Translations under genes and position numbers: made by a program
In this document: in pieces, positions 11,673 through 23,969 of the stretch
Numbering within the stretch: the stretch's first letter is position 1
How the letters are laid out: each line of letters starts with the position of its first letter
The notes under the pieces: model-generated
Database searches by the model: none
Told to the model about the DNA's origin: nothing
What the model saw: only the letters and a program-made list of their open reading frames with translations
Source: Echiichthys vipera
Lineage: Eukaryota; Chordata; Actinopteri; Perciformes; Trachinidae
Direction: 5' to 3'
Length of the DNA stretch: 64,000 nt
Assembly (NCBI GenBank): GCA_963691815.1
Contig: OY829646.1
Coordinates: forward strand, 20,547,194-20,611,193

Positions 11673-13685
11673 AAAAGGAAAGAAAACACAGTCCCCCCCT
11701 TTCCTTTTGCCTTTCATACAGTACATGTGTCCTACACAAGTTCTACAGCAGTATTGTGCTGCAGTGGCATGATCCAGGTCCATGTGTTTTCACCACAGTG
11801 GTAGACATACAGAATAAATCTTCCATGAATCCTAATTTTTCACTAAAGATCCTATTGTAGTTTCCACCTAATCTACATGTGTTATACTTTAATATGAATT
11901 AATAATTTAACATGCAGATTAGTGCTAAAAGATTTTTTGGGGGTCATAGGTGGACATTTACAGTCAGGCACCTGTTCCAATTCTAGTCAGGGATTCAAAA
12001 TGGAATGTGATTTCTTTTTTAAATTACATTTATAAAATTAAAGTACAAAATTAGAGTAAAGATCACTGCTTTAAAGCTGGTCGTTTTCTATGAAAAATAT
12101 GCTGTCGTTATTTCATATTTGATGAAATTGTCACTATATTCTCATGTCACTATGAGACAGCTAGTAATGGTGTTGCCCATAAGTTGATTTGCTTATGGTG
12201 GCTCACCATCATATCAGTACGGACTGCCACATGTTGACTTTATTTTTTTTTACAATTTAAAATGGGTAAAATATTATTTCATTATTATAATTTCCACAAA
12301 TGAGACAGAAATAGCTAGCTGCTCGTTCAGCCCGTGGCACCTCTGCTGCAAGGAAAACAACAGGCAGCTCCTGAAACTGACTTTCATTTAGCTGCTGTAG
12401 CAATTCAAACTAGACCTGCAAGCAGGTATCAACGGGGTCCAAGCCCCCCGACGCAAGTCGCAGCTTGAATGCAGCACATATAGTAGTTTAAGTGTAGTTA
12501 GTAGATATTACATTTGATCACATAATGCATGCAATACTCTATTTTGCATAGAAGCCCTAGCTTGTGGCCCAGCTTGAACACCCACACAGGTGTGTTCAGT
12601 TAACTAGTTGATTAGACCTTTTCTCAATACTGTGTGGGTGTGTCTACTGTGAATGATTGAAATCTTCCTGACTCTCCTGTTAGCTTTGTTTCACCTGTTA
12701 ACTCAGTACACCTTTATCATTCATATTGGTAGACGGACATTTATGACCTCATTAATCCCCATCAAATTCTCATCAAAGCCCCGCCACCTTCAACCCTAGC
12801 AGAGGTCTAATCAGGCAGAAGGAGTTTTACCGATGGAAAAATACATTTCAATTTTTTTTTTAAATCCTTGTGAAAACAATAGGGTTCCCAGCACTGCTGC
12901 GATAAATAAAAATCTTTGTGAAACCGGCACAAAGACTGACAGCACCGCTATTGAGCAAGAGCAAACCCCAGCGCCTGTGTGATGGTGTTGTCTTGGATCA
13001 AATATATTAAATAGTGCACACAGCTGCGTCAATATAAACTGGCTCACCTTTATCGCCAGGAATACTAAAATACTTATAAACAGGGGCAGAGGCGTTTTTT
13101 ATTTTTTTACAAGTCTTTTAACGTTATCACCACCACTTACAGTCACCATCTTTTTCAGCTCAGCTGCCTGTTCCACTGGTAGAAATTGACCTCTAAAGTC
13201 GTGTGCTGTTAACTACAATACATCCCTTCAGTACAGGGTCTCTGCATCAGTTTATTAGGAAGGTGATCGTCTGTATTTTTAACAGCATTAAAAATCATAC
13301 CTTCAGGATTCCTAAATACCCTTGTATTCTGTAATACTGCCCAAGGGGCCTCCAAAGCTACGCCCTAGGCCATACTGTAGCTGCAGTGGTTCCCAAACCT
13401 TTTCTTCTCCCCTTCTCCCCTTTGTAGATAATAATATTTTCAAGCCCCTCTCTCTCGCTTCATTACTTCATTACGGTGAAAGCAAAGGCGACATATGCCA
13501 TCATGTTTTCTTGTTATTGTTTTGGTGTTTTTTTGTGATAAACATTTTTATTGATTTTTGAAGAAACAAAGAAACCAAAACATACATTAAACAAAGGCAA
13601 CAAAGGGCAATACAACCATAAGCAACCAACCAAAGCGCCCAGTTAATAGTTTTGGTAGTTGTGATATTTGGTGTGGGTTAATCAT
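11673..13685. other. Spacer with a possible L1-type 3' end
   Basis: Mostly AT-rich sequence without coding likeness. At 13533-13640, TTTTTATTGATTTTTG followed by A-rich AAGAAACAAAGAAACC looks like the reverse of a LINE 3' end, but no ORF accompanies it. Confidence 0.3.
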
Positions 13686-14097
13686 CAGGGGCCTGTTTCA
13701 CAAAGCAGGTTTAGTGAAAACTCTGAGTATGTTAACCCTGAAATGAGGGAAACTCTGAGTTTTCCGTTTCACAAAGGGAGGTAACTCAAACCAGAGACAG
13801 AGGGGTAACTCTAGCCTGTTTCACAAAGGGAGGTAACTTAAACTCTCGGTCAGTTACCATGGTAACATGCTCTCTGAAACTAACCTGGTCGGGACCAGGT
13901 TTTTCTCAGAAAACCTTGAGTTTCTCTCTGTCTCCGCCCTCTTTCAGCCACACACGGTGTTTCATTTCCTCATTCATTCAGTCAGCGGGCGAGTTTTGGC
14001 GAAGTATAGTTCTGCTATAGTTCCGTCTGTTTTTTCAGAAAATCACTGCAAACATCAGTCATTAGAAGTTATATTAGGTGGCGACTATTTCACTACC

Positions 14098-14330
14098 ATG
14101 GCGTGTCCTTCTGATAACAATCCCGTGGATGAAGCTGCAGCATTACTGCGCAGATAATTATATATTCGTCGGGAGATGATTATCAGACTATTGATTATAG
14201 ATGTTCTTGCATTTCCAGGCAATTCTCTGTTTGAGCGGTACCGTTTCATGTCACAGCAGATATTCTGTGTTGCGCTGCGTTTTTTTGCAAACGGGAGTTT
14301 TTGTATACAACGTATAAAAGTCATTCAGTA
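14098..14330 (+). pseudogene. Harbi1-like transposase fragment
   Basis: ATG at 14098 gives MACPSDNNPVDEAAALLRR, then TAA, LYIRREMIIR, DVLAFPGNSLFERYRF, and after a jump CVALRFFANGSF. In intact fish Harbi1-like transposases these are the N-terminus, RRE, FPxxxLFERYRF and LCVALRFFANGSF blocks. The DDE residues lie further on and are absent. The in-frame stop and a deletion between RYRF and CVALRF show it is dead. Confidence 0.65.
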
Positions 14331-14375
14331 GGCCTACATTAGAAGTTATATTAGGTGGTGAATATTTACACTACC

Positions 14376-14825
14376 ATGGCGTGTCATTTTGATAACGATC
14401 CCGTGAATGAAGGTGACGCATTTCGCAAAGAGAATTAAATATTCGTCGGGAGATGATTATCAGACCGCGCATAGACGTCCTTAATATGCTGCTGCCATAA
14501 TTACAAAATGAATGAAATGGATCTTTTGAGCAAGTTGAATGTATTTGACTCAGCGTTTCTAAATATAATTCCAGCTTTTCTTGCAATTCATAGGTTCAAA
14601 AGTGTGTGCTTTTAGTTTGGTTACCGGTATATTAACTACTCCTATACTGTATAGCCTTCTGATCCAGAATATCGCCCATAATGCGAGGGGGCTGAATACG
14701 CACAACACCGTTTCATGTCACAGTCCATCTCATCCCTCCTTACATTTCCAACATTAACAACCAGACATGCTTTCATATCACAGCAGATATTGTGTGTTGC
14801 GCTGCGTTTTTTTTTGCAAATGGGA
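14376..14825 (+). pseudogene. Second, more decayed copy of the Harbi1-like fragment
   Basis: Starting with the same leader (TTAGAAGTTATATTAGGTGG at 14339, also at 14061), ATG at 14376 gives MACHFDNDPVNEGDAF, then a frameshift and FVGR. A later TGTGTTGCGCTGCGTTTTTT at about 14790 repeats the CVALRFF coding block. The element thus holds two copies of the transposase start. Confidence 0.55.
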
Positions 14826-15091
14826 GTTTTTTATACAACATTGATATGTTGTATAAAAAACAGCCACTTACGGTAATATTTACTTTACGATGTAAAACCT
14901 GCTCAAAATGAGGCGTCACCATGAGACTGTGCTGAGGTTTTACCTGTTTGAAAAATGTTTTTATGTTTCATCTTAAGCTGCGCTTCTCCCCCGTGGGGTT
15001 GCACTTAAATGAAATAAATGAATAGGCTCCCACTCAAGCAGTTCCCCCTGTGATATTACTGTGATTGCAACTGGACTACATTTAAACTTAC

Positions 15092-15237
15092 GCACTGACC
15101 CGAGCCGCAATGTCCTCCAGCACCGTCTCCCTCTCTTTTGCTGCTGCAGCGGTGTAAACCTGCTCAAACTCTCCGTATGAGCGCATTAATATTTCCAATT
15201 CCAGTTGTAGCGTAGCCCTTCGCTTCCCCGTTGCCAT
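15092..15237 (-). pseudogene. Myb/SANT-like accessory protein exon of the Harbinger element
   Basis: ATG at 15237 opens 48 codons: MATGKRRATLQLELEILMRS, YGEFEQVYTAAAAKERETVL, EDIAARVSA, then a consensus donor GTAAGT. Downstream (about 15000-14950 on the minus strand) CNPTGEKRS and, one frame over, LKMKHKNIFQT continue the same family, so the second exon is frameshifted. These proteins bring the nuclease to the element ends (family knowledge). Confidence 0.6.
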
Positions 15238-15452
15238 GGTGACTCGTCGAATCAGGGCTCCATTGATGCTGTCTTTTTTTACTTGTGGTGCACGCGCTTA
15301 ACTCCAGGTCAAACTACTCTGAGTTGATCAACCTAACGCAAATCTGCTGTTCTGGAACCGAAAACTCAGAGTTTCCTATCTCAGAGTAGATCAACTCAGA
15401 GTTCCGGGTTAGACTCAGAGTTTTTTGAACCTGCTTTGTGAAACAGGCCCCT

Positions 15453-16446
15453 GCTTTACGTGTGCCTGTCAGTCCTTGCACAAACTTGTCCATGTTTTGC
15501 TAGTAGTGCAAAACCATGCATCATTTAGATTTATCCTCACCTCGCTACCCCCCATTTATAACTCCAGGCCTCCCCTATGAGTCATGCCCCCCAGTTTGGG
15601 CACATCTACTGATGCTAATGTGCACCTCCTAAAAAATGTAATTGCACATTTATAACTACAGATACCATGTGAGGACTGCAAGAACTGTGACTGGTCAGTA
15701 TAGGCTACTTGTGTTTTCTCCCACAAGTTCTAATGCTTGTTGATATTGAAGGCAACATCAAAGTAGTCGAAGAAAGGCTCATTCATGTTCTCCTTTTTCA
15801 GTAGCACACATACTCACCACAATCACCACCCATGGTCATTGTTGATGAACGGCCAAAAAAGCAGCTCATTTAACTAGCTTTAATCTAAACATATCCAGTT
15901 TGAATCAGTGCAGCTGTTAATTGATTATTACAGCATCTGAACTTACACATTTCCAGTCTTTGCTGGTACTTCTTTCCATAAAATGTACAATTCAAATCAA
16001 CAAAAAACCACATTACACCTTAAGGCAGCTGAAAAAGTACTGTGTAAAAGCATTTTGCTCTTCAGCACTAAATCCCACTGATTTTTTTTTTAAAAACAGA
16101 CATTTTAGCTGCAACATGCTGCAAGCAACCATAATACACATTGTATACCTGCTCCACTGGAGTCTGCAGTGCAGCAGAGCAGACTCTAAGACTTGTAGCT
16201 GCATGAGCAGCTACCAAAATCCCCCTTTTAAGCTCAACAAATATTATCAATTCAGTTTGCCAATACAGCAAGGAAAATATGCTGACACACAGGAGGAGGA
16301 AGAGAAAGAGACACAGTGAAAGAGAGATGAGGTGAGAGAAGAACAAAGTGCATGAACAGATGCAGAAGCATGTTTGGCTCTTGGAGTAACTAAAGCAACT
16401 GTCATGATCACCCAACGTCTACACACACAGCCCAGTACAGACAGAA
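15453..16446. other. Spacer, nothing recognised
   Basis: No supported coding or repeat structure beyond short A/T-rich runs. Confidence 0.4.
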
Positions 16447-16567
16447 AAACTATGAAACTGTCGTTTTTTATCATAGATTATGAACCTTCATGACAGAAAT
16501 GTTTAAAAATGATCTTTCAGGGTTGGCTACTATGCAGGGTTGGCCACACACACACACACACACACAC
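16447..16567 (+). repeat. Dispersed repeat ending in (CA)n, inverted partner of 3829-3978
   Basis: AAAACTATGAAACTGTCG through GGGTTGGCTACTATGCAGGG, then CA repeat from about 16549. Nearly identical to the reverse complement of 3886-3978, with the CA/GT run on the same side. This copy has an extra GGTT before the CA run. Confidence 0.75.
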
Positions 16568-17624
16568 TCTTAGAGAAACATCATCGCTTGACTGTAGCTA
16601 CCTCCAAAGCATTATGTAAGTGCTCCGTTTGCAGGCTCATTCCTTTGATTGGAACTAGGACATAAGAAACACAGACAGGAGTGTACAAACAAACAAACAG
16701 AATGCTCACGCAACCCACATTTTTAAATCCCTCTCTGTTGTATAGGATGGTGGGTGGGTGTAAAATCATGCCTGAAATGTATATGTTTTGGTAATTTCAT
16801 TTTCTTAGAGACTCCTCACAAACGTTTAACTCTCTACAAATATGTGATACACAATAATAAGCAAAATATAGGCCTCTCAATATTTTGCAGTCCTGTTCAA
16901 CACCACTGCAAACCACAACCTCAATAAAAAACAAATAGTTGATTTAATACCTCTCAAAACATACAATCAAAATATTATTATGTTTGCATAATTTATGACT
17001 GAGCTCTTGTTTTCCATTGCATTCTATTTTCAAAGGTGTACTTAATAAAGTGGCCACTGAGTGACCTTTCACACCTCTACCTTTTAGAGGTGTAAAACAA
17101 ATAAATTTGATAACATTTTTTTTTTTTTTAGCTACCGCATGCAAGGAATAACTAATTGGGACAGATATGTGTAGAACACATACTATACATAATTATTTTG
17201 TGGAAGTTATTGCCTGCTGTATTCTAAGGCAGCAGAACGACACCCACAACATTTCTTTTAAAAATATGGATTTAAATCACAGTGCTTTTTGTGTTTTGTT
17301 TTAAGCATTTCTGTCAAATTTCACAGTGCACAGTTTAACATTTTAAGCCCCTAACTCCAGCTTGAAAATATATGTGCGGCTCTTTTTTATTTTATTTTTT
17401 ATGGAGCAAATATATGAACATAAACATTCAATACACACTCACAAACATGTTTCAATTATGCTCAGGACCACTGAGCATGTAGCTTAGTCCTGAGGTTGAA
17501 ATGTCTAAGCCTAGTCAAGGAATTGCTATGTGCTACAGCTTGTCTTTCACTGTGTGTCTATGAAAGCAAAGAGAATGACCAGTATGGGTGACTGCATAGC
17601 TGACCCTCATATTACTAGAGAGAG

Positions 17625-17626
<2 letters not shown>
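16568..17626. other. Spacer, nothing recognised
   Basis: AT-rich. TGTACTTAATAAAGTGGCC at about 17037 is a word often seen at the ends of fish repeats, but boundaries are unclear. Confidence 0.35.
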
Positions 17627-17711
<85 letters not shown>

Positions 17712-17729
17712 TGTGTGTGTCTGTGTGTG
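17627..17729. repeat. (GT)n microsatellite
   Basis: About 50 GT units with two CT interruptions near the right end. Confidence 0.95.
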
Positions 17730-20204
17730 AAGGCGCTGCGGTCTTCTTGACAATGATTGTCCATGACAGGGGAAGTGTTTGGGCCTGCTGCCAGGAGCAA
17801 CAACATCCTGCTACCACATGCACACAAATATATAAACACACATATCTTCACTAAACAATTTGACATTTCTTGGTATTTTATGCTTAACTTAACCTTACAT
17901 TTTGAATGTCCTGTTATTGCCGATGTTCACACTGTTACTCTCGCTGCGTTTAAATTTATTTATTTTTTTAATGCCATTGTTTTGTTTGTTTTTTTAAATC
18001 TAAATCCTTAATATTGCAAGTAGTTTGCAGACTGGTGACAAAAAAGAAAGACTGAATAAATGAGAGGAGAAATATTCAAGACACATATGATCCCATAAAG
18101 GGCAGGAAGACTGTATTTGATGAGTATGAAAATGATGTAAATGGCATGCTATGCCCTTCACAGTCATTAGATTTCAACTCACTCAAACAAATACTGTAGG
18201 AGATTGTGGACCACCACAATCATCTGCACATTTTTCAGGAGGTTATTTAGAAAAGGTGGTGAACCACCGGCATCTTGACACATCTCATGCCGTGATTGAT
18301 TTAGTAGATAACACTGTATAAAAAAGTCACTCAAATATATGAGATTTGATGTGCTACATAGCACTTATGCTCTTTACGCCTAAAGGTTAATGTTTTATAT
18401 CATAAAAGTTTTCTATGAAGTTAGCATGTGAGATGAGATGTGGTTTTAGCTCAGGTGGCCTACTAAAACACTTAGGAAAACCTTGGTCTTTATGTTTTTC
18501 TCCTACCATAGTATGTGTGTAGCATGTGGCTGTTTTTGATTATTTTTAATTCTGAAATAGTAGTATGTAATGGCTGTGAGCTGCTATGGTGGACAATGTT
18601 GCTGCCACTGAACAAAACCGTTTTAAGTCAGTACTAGATTGTTGTTTGATCTGTTTTTGCATTGGCATGGTGAAGTTTCTTGATTTGTCAAGTATTTAAT
18701 TTACTGGACAGCGACCCCGGTAATGTTTTTACCTTGTCTGTTTTAATCTGGAATGAGTATGTTACCTAACGTTTTAGCTTATATAACACATTTACCGCTA
18801 CCTTCTGAACTGTGTTCGGACAGCTTTACTTGAGTAAAGCTAAAAAAACTAAAAAGCTTTAGAAAAACAAACATGAAAAAAAGTTGTGCTGCAAAAGGTT
18901 AAAAAGTTCAAAGTAAATAAATGTATTTAATATTGTGAGGGAAAAAAGTAGATCAGAGATTGAGGAGACAACCCCGAGGCTTTATCTCAAATGCTGTTAC
19001 TGTAAGTCATTTCTTGTTTTTTTATTGGATGGATTTAGAGACCTGTAAGATTGAAGAGAGGGAGTAAGAAAGAGAGAATGGCACTGACCATGAAACAGCC
19101 TGAAAAGCTTTGGTAATACAGAAAGTGCACCTCAACCTATAGCTCCTCCATACTATACCTGCATGAGGCAGGAATTGCATGAAAGCAAGTGCACATGCTG
19201 CTTGCAGTGAAAGCAGGTGTGTCACAGATTTGAGTCTCATTATACTGCCACTGAGGAATTTGATCCTCAAGACCTTGTGGGCAAAAGTCCTCTCCTCTAA
19301 TTGTAAGGTCACAACCACAACCACTGTACTCCCATGTCCATGCATGCAAATTAAAACACATTTTCACTGCTGTAATAGCTTTCTGTTGGACTGAAACAAC
19401 TCACTTCACATTACCAAAGGCTGGTTTTGACCTGTGGGACTTTTGATCTCACACACTGCCCTCCTTAGTAAACAAGTAGACCATCATTAATTTAGCTTAC
19501 TGTGTATAGTAGATATGCATCTGCATAACAATAAAGAAAGAATAATAGTAAAAAAGTGATAAAAGCAATTCAGTTTCTCATATTGTTAATTAGTCTTATA
19601 TGAACACAAACTGATCTTGTTTCTGCATGTTGTATAACTACTGTATGTTTAAAGTCTAATTCCGGTGCAAAATCATCGCATGGTCTTTTTCGGCACTTAT
19701 ATACACCAAATAAGCCATCAAGACAGTTTTTTCGTTTATCAATTACTATCGGAGAAATTCAGGAAAGTCGCTAACACTGATTAGCTCCGGGCAGGATGGT
19801 GAAGGCATTAAAACGGCTTTTTTAACCACTAAAATTGCTCAAAATAACACCAAACCTCTGCAGTAGCATGGTAAGTATCCCTACACATAAAATAAAGCAC
19901 CATCAGCATAGTTGGCGAACCCAGAGTTTATTAAAAGAGGGTCTTGAAATACTAACAAACTGGCCCCAGTACCAGCTCCTCTCGTAGTAAAGTCCATTCA
20001 GTTCGATTACCAAATGCAATGGCTCACTCGTGTTTTACTCAGTTTTGTGTAGTTTTTACCTATTGGAGGGCCTCGTAGCTGTGTGCAGAGAGAGAGAAAT
20101 AGATGAGCCACATAAAACTGTAGCCGACTCAGTGGTTCATGTAGCTGCTTCAATTGGATATAATGGGTGCAGCCGTGTCTCATGTTGTTATTGATGTTGT
20201 TTGT
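17730..20204. other. Spacer, nothing recognised
   Basis: No coding region supported. The part from about 19650 to 20200, just outside the LINE 3' end, looks repeat-like (TTCCGGTGCAAAATCATCG) but I could not match it to a family. Confidence 0.35.
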
Positions 20205-23200
20205 ATTGTCTCATCTCATCTTCAACCGCTTATCCGGGGTCGGGTCGTGGGGGCAGCAGCTTTAGCAGGGGATCCCAAACTTCCCTTTCCCAGGCGACAT
20301 TAACCAGCTCTAACTGGGGGATCCCGAGGCGTTCGGAGGCCAGTGTGGAGGTATAATCTCTCCACCTACTCCTGGGTCTTCCCCGAGGCCTCCTCCCAGC
20401 TGGACGTGCCTGGAACACCTTCCTAGGTAGGCGCCCAGGAGGCATCCTTACTAGATGCCCAAACCACCTCAACTGGCTCCTTTCGACGCAAAGGAGCACG
20501 GCTCTACTCCGAGTTCCTCACGGATGGCTCACCCTATCTCTAAGGGAGACTCCAGCCACCCTCCTGAGAAAACCCATTTCGGCCGCTTGTACCCGCGACC
20601 TTGTTCTTTCGATCATGACCCAGCTTTCATGACCATAGGTGAGGGTAGGAACGAAGATTGCCTGGTAGATCGAGAGCTTTGCCTTCCGGCTCAGCTCTCT
20701 TTTCGTCACAACGGTGCGGTAGAGCGACTGCAACACCGCCCCCGCTGCTCCGATTCTCCGGCCAAACTCATGCTCCATCGTCCCCTCACTCTTGAACATG
20801 ATCCCGAGGTACTTGAACTCCTTTACTTGGGGTAAGGACTCATTCCCTCCCTGGAGTAAGCAATCCACCGGTTTCCTGCTGAGAGCCTTGGCCTCAGATT
20901 TAGAGGTGCTGATCCTCATCCCAGCCGTTTCACACTCGGCTGTGAACCGATCCAGGGAGTGCTGAAGGTCACTGACCGACAATGCCATCAGGATCACATC
21001 ATCTGCAAAAAGCAGAGATGATATCCTCAGCCCACCTAACTGCAACACTTCCCCACCACGACTACGCCTTGTCACCAATCCTGTCCATGAAAATCATGAA
21101 CAGGATTTGTGACAAGGCGCACCCTTGGATGAGGCCAACCCCCACCGGGAACGAATCCGACTTACTGCCAAGGATCCGGACACAGCTCTCGCTTTGGGTG
21201 TATAGATATTGGATGGCCCACAGAAGTGACCCCCTTACCCCATACTCCCGCAGCACCTCCCACAGTATCTCCCGAGGGACCCGGTCTTCTCCAGATCCAC
21301 AAAACACAACTAGACTGGATGGGCATACTCCCAGGCCCCCTCCAGGATCCTTGCGAGAGTGAAGAGATGGTCCGTTGTTCCACGTCCAGGACGGAATACG
21401 CATTGTTCCTCTTCAATCTGAGGTTTGACTATAGGATGAACCCTCCTTTCCAGCACCTTGGAGTAGACTTTACCAGGGAGGCTGAGTAGTGTGATACCCC
21501 TGTAATTGGCACACACCCTCTGGTCCCCCTTTTTAAACAGAGGAACCACCACCCCAGTCTGCCACTCCCTTGGCACTGTCCCAGACTTCCACGCAATGTT
21601 GAAGAGACGTGTCAACCAAGACAGCCCCTCCAAACCCAAAGCTTTCAGCATTTCTGGACGAATCAATCAATCCCTGGGGCTTTGCCACTGTGGAGTTGTT
21701 TGACTACCTCAGTGACTCCCACCAGAGATATTGACAATGATTCCCCATCAGCCTCCAGCCCTGCCTCTACAAAAGAGGGCGTGTTAGTCTGATTAAGGAG
21801 TTCCTCAAAGGGCTCCTTCCACCGCCGGATTACCTCATTGGTTCAGGTCAATGGCGCCCCGTCCTTACTGTAAAAAGCTTGGACGGTTTCCCCCTCCTGA
21901 GATGTCGAATGGTTTTCCAGCAGCACCTTGGTGCCCCCGAAAGTCCTTCTCCATGGCTTCTCCGAACTCCTCCCACACCCGCTGCTTTGCCTCTGACACA
22001 GCAGAGGCTGCAGCCCTTCTGGCCTGTTGGTACCTTGCAACTGCCTCCGGAGTCTTCTGGGATAACATATCCCTGAAGGCCTCCTTCTTCAGTCGGACAG
22101 CTTCCCTGACCACCGGTGTCCGTTGTGTTCGAGGGTTACCGCCCCTTGAGGCACCTAAGACCTTGAGGTCACAGTTCACCGCTGCAGCTTCAGCAATGGA
22201 AGCTTTGAACATTGCCCACTCTGGTTCAATGCCCCCAACCTCCAAAGGAGTGACAGAAGAGCTCCGCCGGAGGTGTGAGTTGAAGATCTCTCGGACAGGG
22301 GCCTCCTCCAGACGTTCCCAGTTCACCCAAACTACTCATTTGGGCTTACCTGGTCTGTCCAAAATCTTCCCCCATCCTCTGACCCAACTCATCACCGGAT
22401 GGTGATCAGTTGACAGCTCTGCCCCTCTCTTCACTCGAGTGTCCAATACATACAGCCTCAGATCAGATGATACGATCACAAAATCAATCATCGACCTTTG
22501 GCCTAGGATGCTCTGGTACCTTGTACACTTATGAGCTTCCCTATGTTCGAACATGGTGTTAGTTATGACCATCTGTGACTAGCACAGAAGTCTGATAACA
22601 GACGACTGCTCGGATTTAGATCTGGGAGGCCGTTCCACCCAATCACGCGTCTCCAGGTGTCTCCATCATTGCCCACGTGGGAGTTGAAGTCTCCCAGCAG
22701 AACTATGGAGTACCCTACTGGAGCCCCATGCAGGACTCCATTCAGGGTCTCCAAGAAGGCTGAATACTCTGAACTGCTGTTCGCTGCATATGCACAAACA
22801 ACAGTCAGAGTTATCCCCCCTACCACCTGCAGGCATAAGGAGGCGACCCTCTCATCCACTGGGGTGAACTCCAACACCGCGGTGCTCAGCCGGGGGTTTG
22901 TGAGTATCCCCACACCCGCCCGGCGCCTCTCACCTGGGCAACTCCAGAGAAGAACAGGGTCCAACCCCTATCCAGGAGTACGGTTCCAGAACCGAGACTG
23001 TGTGTGGAGGTAAGCCCCACCAGATCTAACTGGTAGCGCTCCACCTCCCGCATAAGCTCCGGCTCCTTCCCCGACAGAGAGGTGATATTCCACGTCCCCA
23101 GAGCCAGCTTCTGCTGCCCGTGTCTGGTCCATCTAGGCCCCTCACCTTCACTGCCACCCGTGCAGCAGCGCACTCGACCCAAGTGGTTCCTCCAAACCAA

Positions 23201-23822
23201 ACCCGGCCACCAGGCGGTCGCCGGCGAGCCCTCCGTCATGGCCTGGTTCCAGACGGGGGCCCCGGGCTTCCTCCGGGCAGGGTCTCTCTTCCTCTTTTGT
23301 CCATTGAGTCTTTGTGAACCATTCTAGGGCGGCAGTAGCTCAGTCCATAGGTGACTTGGCTGGGAACCGTAGGGTCGCTGGTTCAAGTCCCTGTGTGGAC
23401 CATATATGGAGCGTGGACTGGTGGCTGGAGAGGTGCCAGTTCATCTCCTGGGCACTGCCGAGGTGCTGTTGAGCAAGGCACCGAACCCCCAACTGCTCGG
23501 GGCGCTGGTCACTGGCAGCCCCCTCGCTCTAACATCTCTCCTCAATTGCATGTATAGGTCCTGGTTGTGCATGTGTGTATTTCGGGCCTGTGTGTGTAAC
23601 ATGTATGATAATAAGAGTGAAAATTGAATTTCCCCGTGTGGGATAAAAATAAAGTAATTCTTCTAATTCTAAGTCCAGCCCCTTGCCTGAGGCCACTCTG
23701 CCATGGGAGACCCTACCAGGAGCACTAGGCTCCAGACATCACAGCCCTCAGGTTCACAGGGACACACAAACCTCTCCAAAATGATAAGGTGATGGTTCCC
23801 GGAGAGGTGTTTGTATCTTTAT
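20205..23822 (-). mobile_element. Nearly full-length RTE/Rex3-like LINE, broken, with a nested SINE
   Basis: One ORF product read on the minus strand with several frame breaks. 5' leader 23822-23672, interrupted by a SINE (23327-23671), then an apurinic endonuclease: LALGTWNITSLSGKE at about 23110, LLGDFNSHVGNDGDTW at about 22680 and STDHHPVMSWVR at about 22390. Reverse transcriptase follows: NYRGITLLSLPGKVYSKVLE (about 21530-21440), FRPGRGTTDHLFTL, LIQGCALSQILFMIFMDRI and LFADDVILMALS (FADD box, about 21020). The C-terminal block RWFGHLVRMPPGRLP ends near 20235. The end CAACCGCTTATCCGGGG is the common fish RTE 3' terminus. Without the SINE it is about 3.3 kb, a usual RTE length. The frameshifts make it inactive. 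Confidence 0.8.
23327..23671 (+). mobile_element. V-SINE-like tRNA-derived SINE, nested in the RTE LINE
   Basis: GGGCGGCAGTAGCTCAGTCC carries a tRNA A-box-like start, and GGTTCAAGTCC at about 23381 is a perfect B box. GTTGAGCAAGGCACCGAACC at about 23468 is the central domain shared by many vertebrate SINEs. The tail AATTTCCCCGTGTGGGATAA plus TTCTTCTAATTCTA is LINE-like. ATTCTA flanks both ends (23321-23326 and 23666-23671), and the LINE reads on across the gap. Confidence 0.75.
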
Positions 23823-23969
23823 TTCAAAAATTCTCCCTTCATTTTTTGTAACTTTCGACTTTCGAATTCTAGTATCATGACAACCCTCTGCCAATATCTG
23901 CTGCTCCATGACTACTCCTATACTATAGTTAGACTTTAAGGCCTTCATTGTAAGACTAATAGAAGCCAC

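Larger units (their letters stand above)
13687..15452. mobile_element. PIF/Harbinger DNA transposon, degenerate, with remnants of both proteins
   Basis: The ends are perfect 25-bp inverted repeats (AGGGGCCTGTTTCACAAAGC... and its reverse complement). Subterminal copies of GTTTCACAAAGGGAGGTAAC occur at about 13767 and 13825. Inside are a Harbi1-like nuclease fragment on the plus strand and a Myb/SANT-like accessory protein on the minus strand, the two-gene layout of PIF/Harbinger. Both are broken. I could not confirm a 3-bp target duplication. Confidence 0.75.

Noticed and set aside
17533..17866. Open frames encoding poly-(His-Thr) or poly-(Val-Cys)
   Set aside because: Translation of the (GT)n microsatellite. 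The same applies at 38078-38444, 40453-40740 and 60317-60679.
20455..22405. Long plus-strand open frames over the RTE LINE
   Set aside because: They are the antisense shadow of the GC-rich LINE ORF; only the minus strand shows endonuclease and reverse transcriptase motifs.
23340..23400. A possible functional tRNA gene
   Set aside because: A and B boxes are present, but the sequence continues directly into the SINE body and I could not fold a cloverleaf with a sensible anticodon and acceptor stem.
23351..23627. Open frames within the SINE
   Set aside because: The region is a tRNA-derived SINE with A and B boxes, which is non-coding.
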